Positions 12,058 through 24,028 of a stretch of DNA of 64,000 bases are shown piece by piece. The notes below the pieces were generated by a model. That model saw nothing but the letters and a program-made list of their open reading frames with translations, did not search any database and was not told where the DNA came from. A program made the position numbers and the translations under genes. The DNA lies in NCBI GenBank assembly GCA_023512835.1, contig CM042091.1, positions 5,751,079 to 5,815,078 of the forward strand, read 5' to 3'. The stretch is from Taxillus chinensis (taxonomy: Eukaryota > Streptophyta > Magnoliopsida > Santalales > Loranthaceae). How positions within the stretch are numbered: position 1 is the stretch's first letter; the number at the start of each line of letters is the position of its first letter.

Positions 12058-14253
12058 CTAGGGAAGATAACGGGTAGGTATCAACTTCAAATCCAATTTT
12101 CTTCTCACTGTCATACCAAAAGACTCAGTCATGTCTAGCATTTCAAGCTTCTCCCCATTTGGGAGTTTCCAATCGAAATGGAACAACAGTTGGGCCAATA
12201 CCAGCTCCATATTCGCCATAGCAAATTTAATTCCTGGACATATCCTTCTTCCACCACCAAATGGTATGTATTCAAAGTTTGACCCATTAAAGTCAACTTG
12301 GCTATCAATGAACCTCTCAGGCCAAAAAAGTTCAGCATTGGCCCAGTTTTTGGGGTCGCGACTAATCGCCCACACATTCACTATTACTTTTGTTTTTAGT
12401 GGGATCTCATACCCGTTTATCTTGCAACCTTCTCTACACTCTCTTGGCACTAACAATGGACCAGGTGGGTGCAACCTCAAGGTCTCTTTGATTATGGCCT
12501 TTAAATATGTTAGTTCATGGAGCTTCATCTCATTTGGGTTTCCTTCTCTCTCAAAAATATTTCTAACCTCAGCTTGTACTTTTTTCATTACTTTTGAGTT
12601 TTTAATCATTTCAGACATTGCCCATTCCTTTGTAGTCGATGTGGTCTCGCTTCCGCCACTGAATATGTCCTGAACAGTACATTTGTTAGTCGAGAATTAT
12701 TCATGTCAAGTGACTCATCATTATTTGATTATGTGTATGTATGCAGAGCAATGTCGGAACATATATAAAAACTAAAAAATTATAAACTAACCAAAAGTAG
12801 TTTAACTTTAGCCCGACGAAATTGGAATCCACCCAACAAGTCCATTTTATGAGCGAAGTTAAACTTTAAAATAATAATATAATTAAATAGCAAATAAATT
12901 GGCCATAACCAATTTTACGACATAAAAAAATATATATTGGCGAAAATAAAAAGTAAAACACAATTTCATACGCCAATACAATCTATCTTCTAGCACAACT
13001 TTTAATTTTGAAAACTATCTCATACGTTTTAAGGGCTTGTTTTGGTTTCTATTTTTTTTTTTTGGGTGTTATTTTCAGTTTTCGGTCACATTTTTTGAAA
13101 TAGAAAAGAGCAAATAAGCAAAAACTTAAAATGTTTAAATCTTACAATATCGACTATCGAGTAAACACATAGCAATTCCAAGTCCATATATAATAAAAAT
13201 GATATACTCTTCTTATTTTTAAAAATAAATATAAAAGTTATGTACACTCACAAATAGCACGGCTTTGATACCATCGTTGTCGAAATGGGTCCCCTCTAGT
13301 TCCAAAAGAACATCAACGAGGTCCTTCCGAAACTCTCCTTCCCCTGTGTTGGACATCTTCTGCCTCATCTCCCTGTGTTCGTTAACAATGTTTTCCAGCG
13401 CCATGTCCACGGTGCGATGAACTCTCTCGGCCTTTCCCTTGGCCCCACTAATCACATGAAGAAATTGGTAGGAAGGATACATGTCCGCAACGTTGGACGC
13501 TGCTGCTAGCCGTATACCTTCCTCCACTGCCGATTTAAATGCGTCCTGGTGCTTGCTTTTCCTGCCGAAAGCCTCCCTCCCTGTCATGCTATAGCCCAGC
13601 GCGAACAGCTTCTCCGATAAGTTGAACTCCGACCCTGCATGCAAATCAGCGATTTGGTTTATGAAACACGATACCTCCTCTTCTCGGACGGAACGTAAAA
13701 GCCGCACGCGCCGGGCGCTGAGGAGTTCCAGTGTGCAGATCCTGCGAAGCTGTCGCCAGTAATCGCCGTACCGGGAGAAGAGCACGTCGGTGCCGCCGTA
13801 AGCGATTATTTTAGAAGCGAGAGTATTTTGGGGGCGGTCGGCAAAGCAAACATCATGGGTTCGCATCATCTCTCTAGCGACGTCCGCTGAGGAGACAACG
13901 ATTGTGGAGACCTGGCCGAGGCGGAGGTGCATGATGGGCCCATATTTCGCGGCCAAGTCTCGAAGGGTGTGATGTGGCAGCGAGCCTAGGAGGTTGTGCA
14001 TGTTACCTACAATCGGCAGCTTCCATGGCCCGGGAGGCAGCCTCCTCCTCAAAGTTGAGTTTTCAGGTTTTGAATAATTAGAGGCCATAATTTTCTTGAC
14101 AATAAGCTTACAGGGTAGTAGAATTAGGAAGGTCAGCAGGATGGACAAAGAAGAACATGGAATCGGACTCATTATCGAAACGCGTACAGGCATTGAAGGC
14201 AAGAGGAGCACGTAGCTAGGATATTTATGCAGTGTTATTTCTAACATTGCCAT
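12058..14253 (-). CDS. Cytochrome P450, CYP71-type, two exons, complete
   Basis: Heme-thiolate monooxygenase, ER-anchored. Exon 1 is 13252-14253 and exon 2 is 12058-12669; the 582-bp intron has a GTGAGT donor and AG acceptor in phase 0, the usual CYP71-clan position. Visible features: N-terminal hydrophobic anchor, the LPPGPWKLP hinge, the WRQLRRIC C-helix motif, I-helix GGSETTS, K-helix ETLR, PERF, and the heme loop FGGGRRICPG. From the first ATG it is 537 residues. The in-frame Met at 14172 (MSPIP) gives 510 residues and aligns with the start of the P450 at 56 kb, so I prefer it. The sequence looks most like CYP71D-type enzymes; substrate unknown (terpenoids are common in that group). An LTR lies about 500 bp upstream, and a TATAAA-like site at 14431-14440 could serve as its promoter. 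Confidence 0.85.
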
Positions 14254-14755
14254 ATGTGGTGTTTAATTTCCCTCAGAGACTTGGCTCCGAGGGTGTGTGC
14301 AGTGTGCTGCTCTGGATATCTCTATCAACAACTTGCACTGTCTTTTTGTTCACAGCTGCGGCACCGCTCCGGTAAAGTGGATGATCCCCGACACCGATAC
14401 CGTAAATCAATTTTTGGGTAATCGTAGATACTTTATAAAAGGACGAAAGGGGAAAAAAATCTTAACTTTTTAATATTTTGCGATGATAATTGCATAAATA
14501 ATTATTTATTTTGAGTAGTGTTAGGTAAAAACGGCATTGCGATATCTTTTGCATTTCTGGTTAACATGAAATAAGCCAATTTATTATTTTTTTCATAATT
14601 CAACGTGCCTTTAAATTTTATAAAACGTGCTCCAATCTTGCCTCTAACATTTTCTTCCTATGCTCTCTTTCTCCGTGCTTGCGCATTAAATTTTATATAT
14701 TTTTGGCAATTGACACGTCAGCCGTTGCGTCGCGCAAGCCGTTGCATATACATTT

Positions 14756-15203
14756 TGTTGGGAAGAAATCCGGAAATAGAAAGAAATAAAAATGGCACAC
14801 CGAGAATTTTACGTGGTTCGGGAAATTCCCTACGTCCACGGAGCTACTGCAGTATTTTTACTATAGGGAGAAAAATACACCGTGTTTACAAACACTCGAT
14901 CCCAATACCCAAATACACCCGAGAAATTATCAAATTGATAATTTTCTCTCTCTATTTTTCTCCCTCCCGTATTGGGACTCTTTTTGCCTCTCTCTCAAAA
15001 TCTCTCACACTTGAGGCTTGGGATGCTTGATACGTTCTGCAGCATGCCTATTTATAGGCTTGAAGGGAGCACACCTCATTTGACAAAAGCTGGAGCTGCA
15101 CCATCTATTTGACAAAATGGGTTTCGTAGCCCTTTTTACTTTTTCTTTCTCTTGGCCGGTGTCCAGCTGTTCCATGGTTTTGCTGCAGCCGCACTTCTTG
15201 ACA
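14756..15203 (-). repeat. 3' LTR of Copia copy 1
   Basis: 448 bp. In element orientation it begins TGTCAAGAAG and ends CTTCCCAACA. It is the 3' LTR because the polyprotein runs toward it on the minus strand. Confidence 0.92.
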
Positions 15204-15214
15204 ATCTCCCACTT
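15204..15214 (-). other. Polypurine tract of Copia copy 1
   Basis: On the minus strand AAGTGGGAGAT directly precedes the 3' LTR: the usual place and composition of the plus-strand primer. Confidence 0.75.
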
Positions 15215-15266
15215 GAAGACTGATTTCAATCTGTCTTCACACCTGCAGTAGCTCTTTTCAATGCAA

Positions 15267-18200
15267 CTATTCTTGAAGACCAATTAGAGTTGCGTACAAC
15301 CCTAATTTGTCTGTAGTGACTGCTTTGGTTAACATATCAGCTGGGTTCTTGCTCCCTTGTATTTTTACAAGTGTTAACACTTCATCCTCCAACAATGATC
15401 GAATGAAATGATAACGCAGTCCAATATGCTTGGTCCTTGAATGAAATGCCGAATTCTTGGCCAAGTGTATTGCACTCGATCGTCACTATGCAATACATCC
15501 ATCTCTTGCTTGAAACCCATTTCTGCTAATAATCCTTGTAACCAAATAAACTCTTTGCTGGCTTCTGTCACTACAACATACTCTGCCTCAGTTGTAGATA
15601 GAGCCACAATCTTCTGCAACTGAGAATTCCAGCTCACTGCTGCAGTCCCCAACGTGAACACATATCCTGTAGTGCTCCTCCTGTGGTCTATTTCTCCAGC
15701 AAAATCAGCATCAACATAGCCCTGCAACTTCAGTTCACCTTTTCTGAAACATAGACATTTGTTAGTAGTACATCGCAGGTATCTAAGTATCCATTTCTAC
15801 CGCTTCCCAATCTTGCTTTCCGGATTGGACATAAACCTACTCACTGCTCCCACTGCATGAGCAATATCTGGTCTCGTGCACACCATGGCATACATCAAGC
15901 TTCCAATGGCTGAGGCATATGGAACCTTAGCCATGAAGTCCTTCTCTTCATCTGTCTTTGGACATTGCTCCTTTGACAACTTGAAATGATTAGCAAGAGG
16001 TGTCCTCACTGGTTTAGCATCACCCATACTAAACCTTTGTAAAATCTTACAAATATATTCTGCTTGAGATAATTGTAAGGTACCTTTCTGTCTATCTCTA
16101 CTAATCCTCATTCCAAGTATCTGCTTTGCTGCACCCAAGTCCTTCATCTCGAATTCACTGGACAACTGTCTCTTCAACTTGTTGATTTCATCTAAATTTG
16201 CTACTGCTATTAACATATCATCAACATAAAGTAGCAAGATAATAAAACGGGAATCCACCTTCTTGAAGTAACAGCAGTGGTCAGCATTGCATCTCAGATA
16301 GCCATTATCCTGCATGAAACCATCAAATTTCTTGTACCACTGTCGGGGTGCTTGTTTTAAACCATACAAGCTTTTGGTCAACCTGCATACCAGATCTTCT
16401 TTGCCCTCGTCTGTAAATCCTTCTGGTTGCTGCATGTATATCTCTTCCTCCAGATCTCCATGAAGAAAAGCTGTCTTTACATCTAATTGCTCTAGATGTA
16501 GATCCATTGCTGCTACAATGCTTAAAACTGACCGAATGGTAGTTAGTTTAACAACTGGAGAGAATATTTCAGTGTAGTCAATACCTTCCTTCTGTTGGAA
16601 GCCTTTAACCACCAGTCTTGCTTTATATCGCTTGGAGCCATCATGCTCCTCCTTGACTCGATACACCCATTTGTTTTGTAAAGCTTTCTTGCCGGCCGGT
16701 AGCTTTGCTAATTCCCAAGTCTGGTTGGATATAAGAGACTTCATTTCATCTTCCATTGCAAGCTCCCACTTGCTCGCATCCTCCACCAGACATGCTTCAT
16801 GATAGCATTCAGGCTCTCCTCCATCTGTCAGCAGCAAATAATTTAAGTACTTCCTGTTTGGTACATGCAGTCGACTGGATCTCCTCAATGTAGGAACTTG
16901 ATCCTGTGGCTCTTCACTGGCTTGTCCTGTAACTGCTTCCTCCTGAGGTTTCTGACCTGTTTTGATAGCTTCACTATCTGGGACATCATCGGGCTCAAAG
17001 TAAACAGGCTCAGGATCCACTTGACTAGTAGATTCGGTTGTGTCTCTATCTTTATACATGACCTTTTCATTAAATACAACATCTCTACTTCTAATGATTT
17101 TCTTATTTTGGTTATCCCAACATCTATAACCAAATTCATCACCACCATAACCAACAAATGTGCATTTAAGTGATTTAGCGTCAAGTTTACTTCTAGTATT
17201 ATCACTAATATGCACATAAGAGACACAACCAAATACTTTCAAATGTGAAAGTCTAACCTCTTTTCCTGTCCAAACTTCTTCTGGTATTTTGAACTCTAGA
17301 GGTGTTGATGGTCCACGGTTGATGAGGTAAGTCTCTTGTGTTGATTGTCTCGCCCAAAATCGCTTGGGCAACCCTGCATGTATGCGCATACTCTGGCTCT
17401 TTCCACCAACGTCCGGTTCATCCGTTTCGCTATGCCATTCTGTTGTGGTGTCCCTGGCACAGTTCTCTCGAGCTTGATCCCGCTCTCATAACAGAACCGT
17501 TTAAATCTGGTGTCTTCATATTCTCCACCATTATCTGAACGCAGCTTTTTGATCTTCAAACCGGTTTCATTCTCGACCATCGCTTTCCATATTTTGAATG
17601 TTTCAAATACTTCTGACTTCTGTCTGATGAAGTATACCCATACTTTCCTGGAATGATCATCAATAAAGGTAACAAAATAATGCTTACCTCCAATTGATGA
17701 AACTGGAGCTGGTCCCCAAACATCTGTGTGAATCAATACGAGCTTTGATTCTTTTGGGGTTTTGCCTTCCCTTTTGAAGCTGACCCGTTTCTGCTTTCCA
17801 AAAATACAGCTTTCACACAAATCAATATCTATTGATTTTACTCCTGGCAGCTTCCCTTTTGAATGCATGACTTCTATTCCCTTTGCACTCATGTGGCCAA
17901 GTCTTTGGTGCCACAGATTTGGGTCATCTTTACACTCTGCAACTGTAATAAAATAATTTCCATTCATAGTTGTGTAAAGAGTTCCATGCTTCTTACCCCG
18001 TGCAATAGTCATGGCTCCTTTTGAAATCTTCCAGGTGTCTCCCGTAAAAGTGGACACGTAGCCATCTTTTGCCAATTGTCCGATGGAAATTAAATTCTTC
18101 CTGAGACTAGGTACATGTCTCACATCTTTCAACCTCCATACAGATCCACTGAGCTTGATCTGTACTGTTCCTTGACCAACGACGTCGCACGCCTGATCAT

Positions 18201-19152
18201 TACCGAGATACACCTTTTCTCGATTGCCCGCAACATAATCCTCGAACACTTCTTTGTTTGAGGTAGCGTGGAATGAAGCTCCTGAATCTAGCACCCAAGA
18301 TTCCGTCTTGCTCTCCATAGAACATATGAGAGCATCATCTAATGCGACATTTGCACTTCCATGCACGTCGTCTTCCTTTTTCGGACTCCTGCACTCAGAC
18401 TTAAAATGTCCCAATTTTCCACAATTCCAACATTCAATTTTATTTTTACCTTTGTTGGTTTGGAATTGGCGACCTCTGGATTTGGATCTACCATTCCTCG
18501 ATGTAGATCTCCACTGCTGAGTGCCTCTGTTTCTGCCTCTACCTCTACTCTCCAGATTTAATGCTGATGCCGATGTGGGAGGGCATTCTTCCTTCCTTCT
18601 GATCTCCTCCGTCATGATCATGTCTACTATTTCTGAGAATACCATTTTATTTTTCCCAAAAGAAGCAGAAATAGATTGTACCGTTGACTGCCAACCTTCT
18701 GGCATAGTACTAAGCAAGGCACCGACATTCACTTCATCGGTGAAAATAATTTCTACCGATTTTAATTGGTCTTTGGCCTCATTGAAGGAATTTAGATGCT
18801 CTCTAAAATTCCCATTTTCTGGCATTTTTAAATTAAACAGCTTCTTAATTAAAATTACCTTGTGAGCTGCAGAAGGCTGCTCATACATATTCGAGAGAGC
18901 TTTTATCAGTCCTGCAGTTGTATCCTGGTCTTTGACATTGAAAGCCACAGATCTCGTCAGGCTTAGACGGACCGCCCCCAAGGCTTTGCGATCTAGCACC
19001 TTCCAATCGTCGTCTTTTATATCTGCCGGCTTTTCTCCCATCGGCAGGTACAAGTCTTTCTGGTACAGATAGTCCTCCATCTGCATTCGCCAGAAACTGA
19101 AATTCGTCCCGTCGAATTTCTCGATCTTGTATGAATCCTTCTCGGACGCCAT
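15267..19152 (-). pseudogene. Copia gag-pol polyprotein, copy 1, frame-broken
   Basis: Starts with ATG at 19152 (MASEKDSYKIEKFDG). In order: UBN2-like gag; a zinc knuckle CWNCGKLGHFKSEC; protease DSGAS; integrase HHCC finger (HQRLGH...CESC) and DDE core (HTDVWGP, SDNGGEY); reverse transcriptase with YVDD; Copia RNase H with DADFAG and KHIGLRYHF; stop at 15267. Three frame changes break it: near 17340 (integrase), near 15800 (start of RNase H) and near 15470. Each lies beside a CAG/CTG site where copy 2 is spelled differently, so they may be sequence errors. The integrase position that normally carries the catalytic glutamate (NGxAERMNR) reads lysine here. As written the element is not autonomous. 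Confidence 0.9.
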
Positions 19153-19332
19153 GGCACCTTCTCGAACTCGAACCTATTGTTTCACCGTATGCGTGAACAG
19201 TACTATATACGCGAGTGGTACGTATACACACCACCGAAATACTCAAGAACAAATCTTTTCTGATGTGACAGATCAGACACATCTGCAGCCACAGAGCATA
19301 CTCAGAATTTGTCGAGAGAATTCGAACCTGGA

Positions 19333-19344
19333 GCTCTGATACCA
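19333..19344 (-). other. Primer binding site (initiator-Met tRNA)
   Basis: On the minus strand TGGTATCAGAGC lies two bases inside the 5' LTR; it is complementary to the 3' end of plant initiator-methionine tRNA. Confidence 0.9.
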
Positions 19345-19346
19345 GT

Positions 19347-19794
19347 TGTTGGGAAGAAATCCGGAAATAGGAAGAAATAAAAATGGCACACCGAGAATTT
19401 TACGTGGTTCGGGAAATTCCCTACGTCCACGGAGCTACTGCAGTATTTTTACTATAGGGAGAAAAATACACCGTGTTTACAAACACTCGATCCAAATACC
19501 CAAATACACCTGAGAAATTATCAAATTGATAATTTTCTCTCTCTATTTTTCTCCCTCCCGTATTGGGACTCTTTTTGCCTCTCTCTCAAAATCTCTCACA
19601 CTTGAGGCTTGGGATGCTTGATACGTTCTGCAGCATGCCTATTTATAGGCTTGAAGGGAGCACACCTCATTTGACAAAAGCTGGAGCTGCACCATCTATT
19701 TGACAAAATGGGTTTCGTAGCCCTTTTTACTTTTTCTTTCTCTTGGCCGGTGTCTAGCTGTTCCATGGTTTTGCTGCAGCCGCACTTCTTGACA
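19347..19794 (-). repeat. 5' LTR of Copia copy 1
   Basis: 448 bp, four differences from its partner. On the minus strand it contains TATAAATA at 19640-19647, a likely promoter for the element. Confidence 0.92.
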
Positions 19795-19843
19795 CATTTT
19801 TCATTACAAAAACCGTGGAGATAAAACTTGGAGAAGCTTCCTT

Positions 19844-19872
19844 GACGTGGCAGCAGCTAAGGCTGCCACGTC
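19844..19872 (+). promoter_or_regulatory. Inverted ABRE/G-box-like pair before the small gene
   Basis: Perfect inverted repeat GACGTGGCAGC ... GCTGCCACGTC with a 7-nt loop. Each arm holds the ACGTGGC core of abscisic-acid response elements, bound by bZIP factors. It lies about 65 bp upstream of the ATG at 19936, a good promoter distance. The same pair occurs in copy 3 (about 47466-47494) and, with CAG/CTG changed to CGG/CCG, in copy 2. Function inferred from motif and position. Confidence 0.45.
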
Positions 19873-19935
19873 CACATCCAGTGCACTGACACTAGAATTC
19901 CGTGAACCTTCCTCCTCTGCCGTCCGGGCGAGTCC

Positions 19936-20671
19936 ATGGCCTCGTCCGGATCGGAGGGCCTCCAGTTCACAACAGACGTGCCAGCAGCGCTGCAGGCAAC
20001 ATCAATCGAGCGTCCTGTAAGTCTAAGAGGAGTTGTCTGCCGTCCGAGCGGGTGATTCCAACCATCCCGCGGCCTCGGGTGGATCGAAGGGTCTCGAAAC
20101 ATGCATTTTATTTCTATTTGTCCTCTTCTTCCTTGCAACCGTGAAATGGTACATCAACAATTATGCTCATCAACAATTTGTTTAGGAGGTGTGTTATTTG
20201 TGCTTTAAACCCGAGCCTAATCATGCTGAGGAGGACGGCGACGAGTATTTTAGTACAGAGAAGATTTTTTGCAGGTATATCATTTCATTGTTATGATTTA
20301 ATTTATTAGACCTTCTTTACTCTTGCCGCATGTTAATTCATTTACTATTAATTCTGTGCAGTCTCCTCATTCTCAAAGGAATCTATATATCATAAACTCG
20401 GCCAACTAGAATTGGAATCAAAGCCAAAATCTAGTTCGATTGTAAGTTTTCACATCTTTACATCAGTTAGAATTTAGGCTCTTACAAACTTTGTGCATTG
20501 GTTATGACATTATATGTCATTAGGTTTTGAGTTACTCGTGAGATTGACTGTCAATTTAAGTTGTCATACAATACTACTTATAACATCGCCATACTTTCAA
20601 CCTAGATGCACCAAATCATATGTTCCCTAATCACTTTGTTGTTACTGCAGGATGATGATGAGTTGCGATAA
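19936..20671 (+). CDS. Small four-exon CxxC protein gene, copy 1
   Basis: Proposed exons: 19936-20016 (27 codons from MASSGSEG, ending at CCT/GTAAGT), 20186-20274 (EVCYLCFKPEPNHAEED..., after TTTAG), about 20362-20441 (SFSKESIYHKLGQLELES..., ending ATT/GTAAGT) and 20651-20671 (DDDELR, stop). Exons 1-2 and 3-4 join in phase; exons 2-3 are out of phase by one as written, and the bases at fault are CAG sites spelled differently in other units (TACAGAG against TACGAGAG). The product would be about 90 residues, acidic, with one CxxC pair. I do not recognise the family. Clean exon-intron boundaries argue for a once real gene; whether this copy works is uncertain. Confidence 0.4.
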
Positions 20672-23463
20672 ATATTTTTTTTAAAAATATCTCCCATCTA
20701 TTATGATGACAACTCTTGGTAAAAGATACAAAGCGGGGTGTTCTAGTAGGCATCAAAAGAAAATACTTGGTATTAGAAATTCATACCAAATATCCATTGC
20801 GGAACTAATGCGATGGATAAGAGGATCTCATTCTTCACGGCGGTGGGAGATATGGAAGCACCTAGATATGAACCCAGTCTTCATCATGGAGAATGTAGAG
20901 GGTAAATCCACGTACCTGCTTGCATATGGAGTTAGGACATTGGACATTTGGCAACCACCCGAGGAAGGATGGACCGTATATAACGTTGACGCCGCTTTTC
21001 CTAAGGAGAAGAGGTTCTCCTGGGTGCCTGGCATTCTCTTGCATAGAATTAAAGGAGAAAGGAAAACTTAGTTACTTGGGATAGCAAAAAACTCCCCAAA
21101 GCAATTTCGTCGAACACGCGGAACGGAGGGCCTCCAGTTCACAACGAGACGTGCCAGACGCTGCGAGCAACATCAATCGAGCGTCCTGTAAGTCTAAGAG
21201 GAGTTGCTGCCGTCCGAGCGGGTGATTCCAACCATCCCGCGGCCTCGGGTGGATCGAAGGGTCTCGAAACATGCATTTTATTTCTATTTGTCCTCTTCTT
21301 CCTTGCAACCGTGAAATGGTACATCAACAATTATGCTCATCAACAATTTGTTTAGGAGGTGTGTTATTTGTGCTTTAAACCCGAGCCTAATCATGCTGAG
21401 GAGGACGGCGACGAGTATTTTAGTACAGAGAAGATTTTTTGCAGGTATATCATTTCATTGTTATGATTTAATTTATTAGACCTTCTTTACTCTTGCCGCA
21501 TGTTAATTCATTTACTATTAATTCTGTGCAGTCTCCTCATTCTCAAAGGAATCTATATATCATAAACTCGGCCAACTAGAATTGGAATCAAAGCCAAAAT
21601 CTAGTTCGATTGTAAGTTTTCACATCTTTACATCAGTTAGAATTTAGGCTCTTACAAACTTTGTGCATTGGTTATGACATTATATGTCATTAGGTTTTGA
21701 GTTACTCGTGAGATTGGACTGTCAATTTAAGTTGTCATACAATACTACTTATAGCACTGCCATACTTTCAACCTAGATGCACCAAATCATATGTTCCCTA
21801 ATCACTTTGTTGTTATTCTTGCAGGATGATGATGAGTTGCGATAAATATTTTTTTTAAAAATATCTCCCATCTATTATGATGACAACTCTTGGTAAAAGA
21901 TACAAAGCGGGGTGTTCTAGTAGGCATCAAAAGAAAATACTTGGTATTAGAAATTCATACCAAATATCCATTGCGGAACTAATGCGATGGATAAGAGGAT
22001 CTCATTCTTCACGGCGGTGGGAGATATGGAAGCACCTAGATATGAACCCAGGTCTTCATCATGGAGAATGTAGAGGGTAAATCCACGTACTGCTTGCATA
22101 TGGAGTTAGGACATTGGACATTTGGCAACCACCTGAGGAAGGATGGACCGTATATAACGTTGACGCCGCTTTTCCTAAGGAGAAGAGGTTCTCCTGGGTG
22201 CCGGCATTCTCTTGCATAGAATTAAAGGAGAAAGGAAAACTTAGTTACTGGGATAGCAAAAAACTCCCCAAAGCAATTTCGTCAGAACACGCGGAACGGA
22301 GGGCCTCCAGTTCACAACAGACGTGCCGCCACTGCAGAGCAACATCAATCGAGCGTCCTGTAAGTCTAAGAGGAGTTGTCTGCCGTCCGAGCGGGTGATT
22401 CCAACCATCCCGCGGCCTCGGGTGGATCGAAGGGTCTCGAAACATGCATTTTATTTCTATTTGTCCTCTTCTTCCTTGCAACCGTGAAATGGTACATCAA
22501 CAATTATGCTCATCAACAATTTGTTTAGGAGGTGTGTTATTTGTGCTTTAAACCCGAGCCTAATCATGCTGAGGAGGACGGCGACGAGTATTTTAGTACA
22601 GAGAAGATTTTTTGCAGGTATATCATTTCATTGTTATGATTTAATTTATTAGACCTTCTTTACTCTTGCCGCATGTTAATTCATTTACTATTAATTTCGT
22701 GCGGTCTCCTCATTCTCAAAGGAATCTATATATCATAAACTCGGCCAACTAGAATTGGAATCAAAGCCAAAATCTAGTTCGATTGTAAGTTTTCACATCT
22801 TTACATCGGTTAGAATTTAGGCTCTTACAAACTTTGTGCATTGGTTATGACATTATATGTCATTAGGTTTTGAGTTACTCGTGAGATTGACTGTCAATTT
22901 AAGTTGTCATACAATACTACTTATAGCATTGCCATACTTTCAACCTAGATGCACCAAATCATATGTTCCCTAATCACTTTGTTGTTCTACGGATGATGAT
23001 GAGTTGCGATAAATATTTTTTTAAAAATATCTCCCATCTATTATGATGACAACTCTTGGTAAAAGATACAAAGCGGGGTGTTCTAGTAGGCATCAAAAGA
23101 AAATACTTGGTATTAGAAATTCATACCAAATATCCATTGCGGAACTAATGCGATGGATAAGAGGATCTCATTCTTCACGGCGGTGGGAGATATGGAAGCA
23201 CCTAGATATGAACCCAGTCTTCATCATGGAGAATGTAGAGGGTAAATCCACGTACCTGCTTGCATATGGAGTTAGGACATTGGACATTTGGCAACCACCT
23301 GAGGAAGGATGGACCGTATATAACGTTGACGCCGCTTTTCCTAAGGAGAAGAGGTTCTCCTGGGTGCCGGCATTCTCTTGCATAGAATTAAAGGAGAAAG
23401 GAAAACTTAGTTCTTCGGGATAGCAAAAAAACTCCCCAAAGCAATTTCGTCGAACACGCGGAA
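19952..23463 (+). repeat. Tandem array, three ~1,171-bp units (copy 1)
   Basis: Units start at 19952, 21124 and 22297, each with the phrase CGGAGGGCCTCCAG. A unit holds the end of exon 1 of the small gene, its introns and exons 2-4, and the first part of an RNase H-like ORF (ATG ATG ACA..., up to SSEHAE). The unit junction fuses the middle of the RNase H-like ORF (GCGGAAC) to the middle of exon 1 (GGAGGGCC), with about 1 nt of shared sequence. Only the first unit has the ATG and promoter; only the last continues into the rest of the RNase H domain. Units are near-identical outside CAG/CTG sites. Confidence 0.92.
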
Positions 23464-23905
23464 CTTATTGCATGTTTTGAGGCCATAAACATTGCAATAC
23501 ATCGTGGGGTAAAAAAAATTACGTTTGAAGACCGACTGTGAAATTGTTGCGAAGAAAATTTGGGGTGTCGATAAAATTCAAGAAAACCATGAAATAGCTG
23601 TTTACAGGTTTAACTTGTTTGCTTATCACATCAATAATTTCTTTAATTTTTACATTAACAATTTCTTGAATTGTCAAATTAATAATGCCTATTTTTGTAG
23701 CAAAATTTGGGATTTGATGCAACGCTTTGACGATTTTGAGGTCAAAGCTGTTTATCGGGAGGAGAATTCACTTGCTGATTTTTTAGCAAACTCATTAGCA
23801 TATGGCAGACAAAACAGCAAAAAAGCTTTTCATCAGGAAATTGCTAGAGCATTTGAGCGACCATATCGGCTTAGGCAACAACAGAAATCTTTGCCTTCGT
23901 CTCGG
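23043..23905 (+). pseudogene. RNase H-like (RVT_3-type) domain ORF, copy 1
   Basis: Last, most complete version. Exons about 23043-23607 and 23701-23905, with a 93-bp GT-AG intron at 23608-23700. The predicted protein shows WQPPEEGWTVYNVDAAF (first Asp), SSEHAELIACFEA (Glu), TDCEIVAKKIW (Asp) and REENSLADFLANSLAYG (last Asp), the four acidic positions of the plant RNase H-like family often found in LINE-type polyproteins and small nuclear genes. One frame slip lies at about 23530 (GAAGACCGACTG) and another may lie near 23420. The second exon ends at CGG/GTAAGT. It lacks a reverse transcriptase. Nucleic-acid cleavage is the family activity; whether this locus makes protein is unknown. Confidence 0.6.
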
Positions 23906-24028
23906 GTAAGTTACATGTACATCTTTGTTTTTTGTTTTTTTTTTTTTCAGTTTTTATTTTACTAGCAGAGTCCTTTGGTAATTGCTTTAATTTTATATGT
24001 TCATGTTTACATAACATTGCTTAGCTGG

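Larger units (their letters stand above)
14756..19794 (-). mobile_element. Full-length Ty1/Copia LTR retrotransposon, copy 1
   Basis: 5,039 bp with 448-bp LTRs (TG...CA) and a 5-bp target duplication CATTT (14751-14755 and 19795-19799). Domain order on the minus strand is gag, protease, integrase, reverse transcriptase, RNase H, diagnostic of Copia. The primer site matches initiator-Met tRNA and a purine tract abuts the 3' LTR. The LTRs differ at only 4 of 448 positions by my count, so the insertion is young. The gag resembles TNT1-like (Tork-type) elements, a tentative lineage call. It sits about 500 bp upstream of the P450, in the same orientation. Confidence 0.95.

Noticed and set aside
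12131..12673. Plus-strand ORF of 180 codons opposite P450 exon 2 (also at 54039-54602 and 62895-63521)
   Set aside because: Mirror frame of conserved P450 exon 2; the same open antisense frame appears in all three genes because of codon bias.
16865..17232. Minor ORFs on both strands inside the Copia element
   Set aside because: Shadow frames of the polyprotein, with no domain of their own.
15797..17389. 530-codon ORF as a stand-alone gene
   Set aside because: It is the integrase/reverse-transcriptase part of the Copia polyprotein, bounded by LTRs.
19902..20144. Short ORFs repeated in every array unit (about 80 codons, ending in SSSSLQP, and the opposite-strand ORF starting MQGRRGQIEIK)
   Set aside because: They read across the clear GTAAGT donor into intron sequence and are kept only because the units are copies of each other.
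23043..23905. RNase H-like ORF as part of a LINE
   Set aside because: No endonuclease or reverse transcriptase was found nearby and the domain has its own intron; the LINE origin remains possible but unsupported here.
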